Source of the DNA: JBGPIT01 sp041485125
Lineage (GTDB): Bacteria > Desulfobacterota > Binatia > UTPRO1
DNA length: 6,436 nt
Assembly: GCA_041485125.1 (NCBI GenBank)
Contig: JBGPIT010000292.1
Location: forward strand, 1-6,436
Direction of reading: 5' to 3'
The notes beneath the pieces were generated by a model. It saw nothing but the letters and a program-made list of their open reading frames with translations, had not been told where the DNA came from and searched no databases. Position numbers and translations under genes: made by a program. Shown here piece by piece: positions 4,409-6,436 of the stretch (its first letter is position 1; every line of letters begins with the position of its first letter).

Positions 4409-6436
4409 TCAGCCCGGCTGCGAGTCCAGCCGCCGCTCGAGCTGCTCGGTATCCTCGGCAGTCAGGCTGAAGTAGCGCGCCTCGGGGTGGTGGAAGACCA
4501 GCGCGGAGACCGACCCCTCGGGCTCCATCATGAACCCTTCCGTCAACGACACGCCGATCTGACGCTCGACGTCGAGGAGGCGGAAGAGCTGCACCTGGTC
4601 CTCGAGACGGGGGCATGCCGGATAGCCGAACGAGACGCGGATGCCGCGGTACTTCGCCTTGAAGAGGTCCGGCATGGTGATGTCCGGCGGATCGGCGAAG
4701 CCCCACATCTCACGCATCTTCTGGTGCAGCAGCTCCGCGAAGGCCTCCGCACCTTCGAGCGCGAGGATCTGAAGAATGTGCGAGCGCAGGTACTCGCCAC
4801 GCGTCTTCCAGTCTTCCGCGAGCGCGCGGACGCCGGGGCCGACCGTGGTCGCGAACATCCCGACGTAGTCGACACGGCCGGAGTCGCGCGGCGCCGTGAA
4901 GTCGGCGAGCGAGAGGCCGCCGTCTTTCGCCTGCCGGCCGAAGGCGAAGCGCTCGATCGGCTCGGGGCCCTCGGGCCCGTAGAGCAGCAACGACTCGCCG
5001 TCGCTTTGCGCGCGAAAGAACTTGTACACCGCGTGCGCGGCGATGTCGGGCCGCCGCAGCATCTCCTCCTCGACCTGGGCGACCGCCGCGCGCAGCTCGC
5101 GCGCCTTCGCGTCGCCCGCCGCGAGCGCCTCGGTGAACTTGCCCTTGAAGCCGAGGTGGCGGGTGTAGAGCATCACCGGGTTGATGTAGGCGAAGATCGC
5201 GTCGAGATCGTAGTCGCGCAGCACGTGCAATTTCAGATCAGGCGGCTGCGGAATCGGGAAGTCATGGCGCAGCACCGCTTTGGTGAAGGCGCGGGCGGCG
5301 GCGGTCGGGGCCGCGGGCCGCGTCCCGCTCGCCGCGAGCTGCTCAGTCTCGCGGTCGAGCTTGCGGACGAGCGCGCCACGACGGTCGTCGTCGCGGAGCT
5401 GGTTCGCGAGGTCGAGGCCGGTCATCGCGTCCGACGCGTACACTACGAGGCCGGCGTACTCCGGCGCGATCCGCAGCCGGGTGAACTTGTTGGTGAGGGC
5501 GGCGCCGCCGACCAGGATCGGGCAGGCGATCCCCGCGGTCTTCAAGTCCTGCGCGGTGATCACCATCATCTGCGCCGACTTCACCAGCAGCCCGGAGAGG
5601 CCGATCGTGTCGGGCTGGTGCTCTCGGTAGGCGCGCACCAGCTCCTCGGGCGGCACCTTGATGCCGAGGTTGATCACCCGGTAGCCGTTGTTGCCGAGGA
5701 TGATCTCGACCAGGTTCTTGCCGATGTCGTGGACGTCGCCCTTCACCGTGGCGAGCAGGATGGTGCCCTTGTTGGCGCTCTCGGCCTTCTCCATGTGCGG
5801 CTCGAGGTAGGCGACCGCGGCCTTCATCGCCTCCGCCGACTGCAGCACCTCGGCGACGATCAGCTCGTTGGCGTTGAAGAGACGGCCGACCTCGTCCATG
5901 CCGGCCATGAGCGGGCCGTTGATGATCTCGAGCGGGCGGCGGTCGCGCAGCGCCTCGTCGAGGTCGGCGTGAAGACCTTCCTTCGAGCCGACCAGGATGT
6001 AGCGCGCGAGACGCTCGTCGAGCGGCAAGCTTTTCCAGTCCTCGACGGTCTTCTTGGTGGTGCGATCGCGGAAGTGGGCGGCGAACGCGGCGATCGGATC
6101 GTCGCCGCGCCACCAGATCAGGTCCTCCGAGAGCTTCCGCTCCTCGGCCGGGATCTCCGAGTAGCGCTCGAGCTTCTCGGAGTTGACGATCGCCATGTCG
6201 AGGCCGGCTTGGACGCAGTGGTAGAGGAAGACCGAGTTCAGCACCTCGCGTCCCGCCGCCGGCAAGCCGAACGAGACGTTGGAGACACCGAGAATGGTCT
6301 TGCACGCGGGCAGATGCTCCTTGATCAGGCGGATGCCCTCGATCGTCTCGACGCCCGCACCGATGTAGTTCTGATCGCCGGTGCCGACCGGGAAGACGAG
6401 CGCGTCGAAGATGATGTCCTCGGCCGCGACGCCGTA
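4409..6436 (-). CDS. metH: cobalamin-dependent methionine synthase, C-terminal part
   Basis: The frame is open from the right edge to the stop at 4409-4411, giving 675 visible residues; the start lies beyond the window. Visible order is the end of the methyltetrahydrofolate (pterin-binding) domain with GVSNVSFGLPAAGREVLNSV (50-69) and AGLDMAIVN (77-85), then the cobalamin cap helices (about 126-217). Next is the B12-binding Rossmann domain with TVKGDVHDIGKN (the DxHxxG motif, cobalt-ligand His at visible 236, with D234), GLSGLLVKS (S281) and LVGGAALT. A Pro/Ala-rich linker leads to the AdoMet-binding reactivation domain (about 398-675) with GIRVSFGYPACP and GFMMEPEGSVSALVFHHPEARYF. MetH transfers a methyl group from methyltetrahydrofolate through methylcobalamin to homocysteine, in the cytoplasm; the last domain remethylates oxidised cobalamin. 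The ligand triad Asp-His-Ser of the E. coli enzyme is intact. Whether the homocysteine-binding domain is fused upstream cannot be seen. It converges on the polyproline operon. Confidence 0.97.
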   Translation of the reverse strand, partial: YGVAAEDIIFDALVFPVGTGDQNYIGAGVETIEGIRLIKEHLPACKTILGVSNVSFGLPAAGREVLNSVFLYHCVQAGLDMAIVNSEKLERYSEIPAEERKLSEDLIWWRGDDPIAAFAAHFRDRTTKKTVEDWKSLPLDERLARYILVGSKEGLHADLDEALRDRRPLEIINGPLMAGMDEVGRLFNANELIVAEVLQSAEAMKAAVAYLEPHMEKAESANKGTILLATVKGDVHDIGKNLVEIILGNNGYRVINLGIKVPPEELVRAYREHQPDTIGLSGLLVKSAQMMVITAQDLKTAGIACPILVGGAALTNKFTRLRIAPEYAGLVVYASDAMTGLDLANQLRDDDRRGALVRKLDRETEQLAASGTRPAAPTAAARAFTKAVLRHDFPIPQPPDLKLHVLRDYDLDAIFAYINPVMLYTRHLGFKGKFTEALAAGDAKARELRAAVAQVEEEMLRRPDIAAHAVYKFFRAQSDGESLLLYGPEGPEPIERFAFGRQAKDGGLSLADFTAPRDSGRVDYVGMFATTVGPGVRALAEDWKTRGEYLRSHILQILALEGAEAFAELLHQKMREMWGFADPPDITMPDLFKAKYRGIRVSFGYPACPRLEDQVQLFRLLDVERQIGVSLTEGFMMEPEGSVSALVFHHPEARYFSLTAEDTEQLERRLDSQPG

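Noticed and set aside
6263..6265. TTG codon as a start of the - strand metH frame
   Set aside because: The frame continues to the right edge with good MetH sequence (GVSNVSFG and upstream), so this TTG is an internal Leu and the gene is cut by the window edge.
5343..6305. 320-codon - strand frame overlapping metH
   Set aside because: Arg/Pro/Ala-rich shadow of metH in another frame; the metH frame is unambiguous.

Overview
The window is GC-rich, roughly two-thirds G+C in the coding parts, and gene-dense. It looks like chromosome from a Gram-negative bacterium. The evidence is Sec-type signal peptides, a probable outer-membrane barrel ending in Phe, a cobalamin-dependent methionine synthase, strong AAGGAGG-type ribosome binding sites and a candidate sigma-54 promoter. 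A deltaproteobacterial, Myxococcota or Binatota-like source would fit, but this is inference from style; no marker gene settles it. There are no rRNA or tRNA genes, insertion sequences or CRISPR arrays.

Layout from left to right. (1) The C-terminal 202 residues of a PQQ-type (glucose/sorbosone) sugar dehydrogenase run on the + strand to 609. (2) A GC-only hairpin at 636-664 separates it from a convergent nitroreductase on the - strand (713-1390). (3) The nitroreductase is divergent from a class I SAM-dependent methyltransferase with an N-terminal four-cysteine zinc-type motif (1480-2397, +). (4) A 377-bp non-coding region (2398-2774) has clearly lower GC (about 52% over 2401-2640). It holds a good sigma-54-type match and several inverted repeats. 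(5) A two-gene + strand operon follows: a signal-peptide-bearing putative outer-membrane barrel (2775-3569) and, 32 bp later, a secreted protein ending in 41 consecutive prolines (3602-4336). A textbook intrinsic terminator (4348-4381) closes it. (6) The C-terminal 675 residues of MetH lie on the - strand (4409 to beyond the right edge).

The flanking genes are ordinary metabolic or modification genes with no obvious shared pathway. The part worth attention is region 4-5: a self-contained transcription unit with its own atypical leader and terminator. It encodes two exported proteins that I do not recognise, one with a Thr/Glu repeat linker and one with an extreme polyproline rod. Inference only: the pair may form an envelope or surface structure, with the barrel in the outer membrane and the polyproline rod spanning periplasm or wall or projecting outward.
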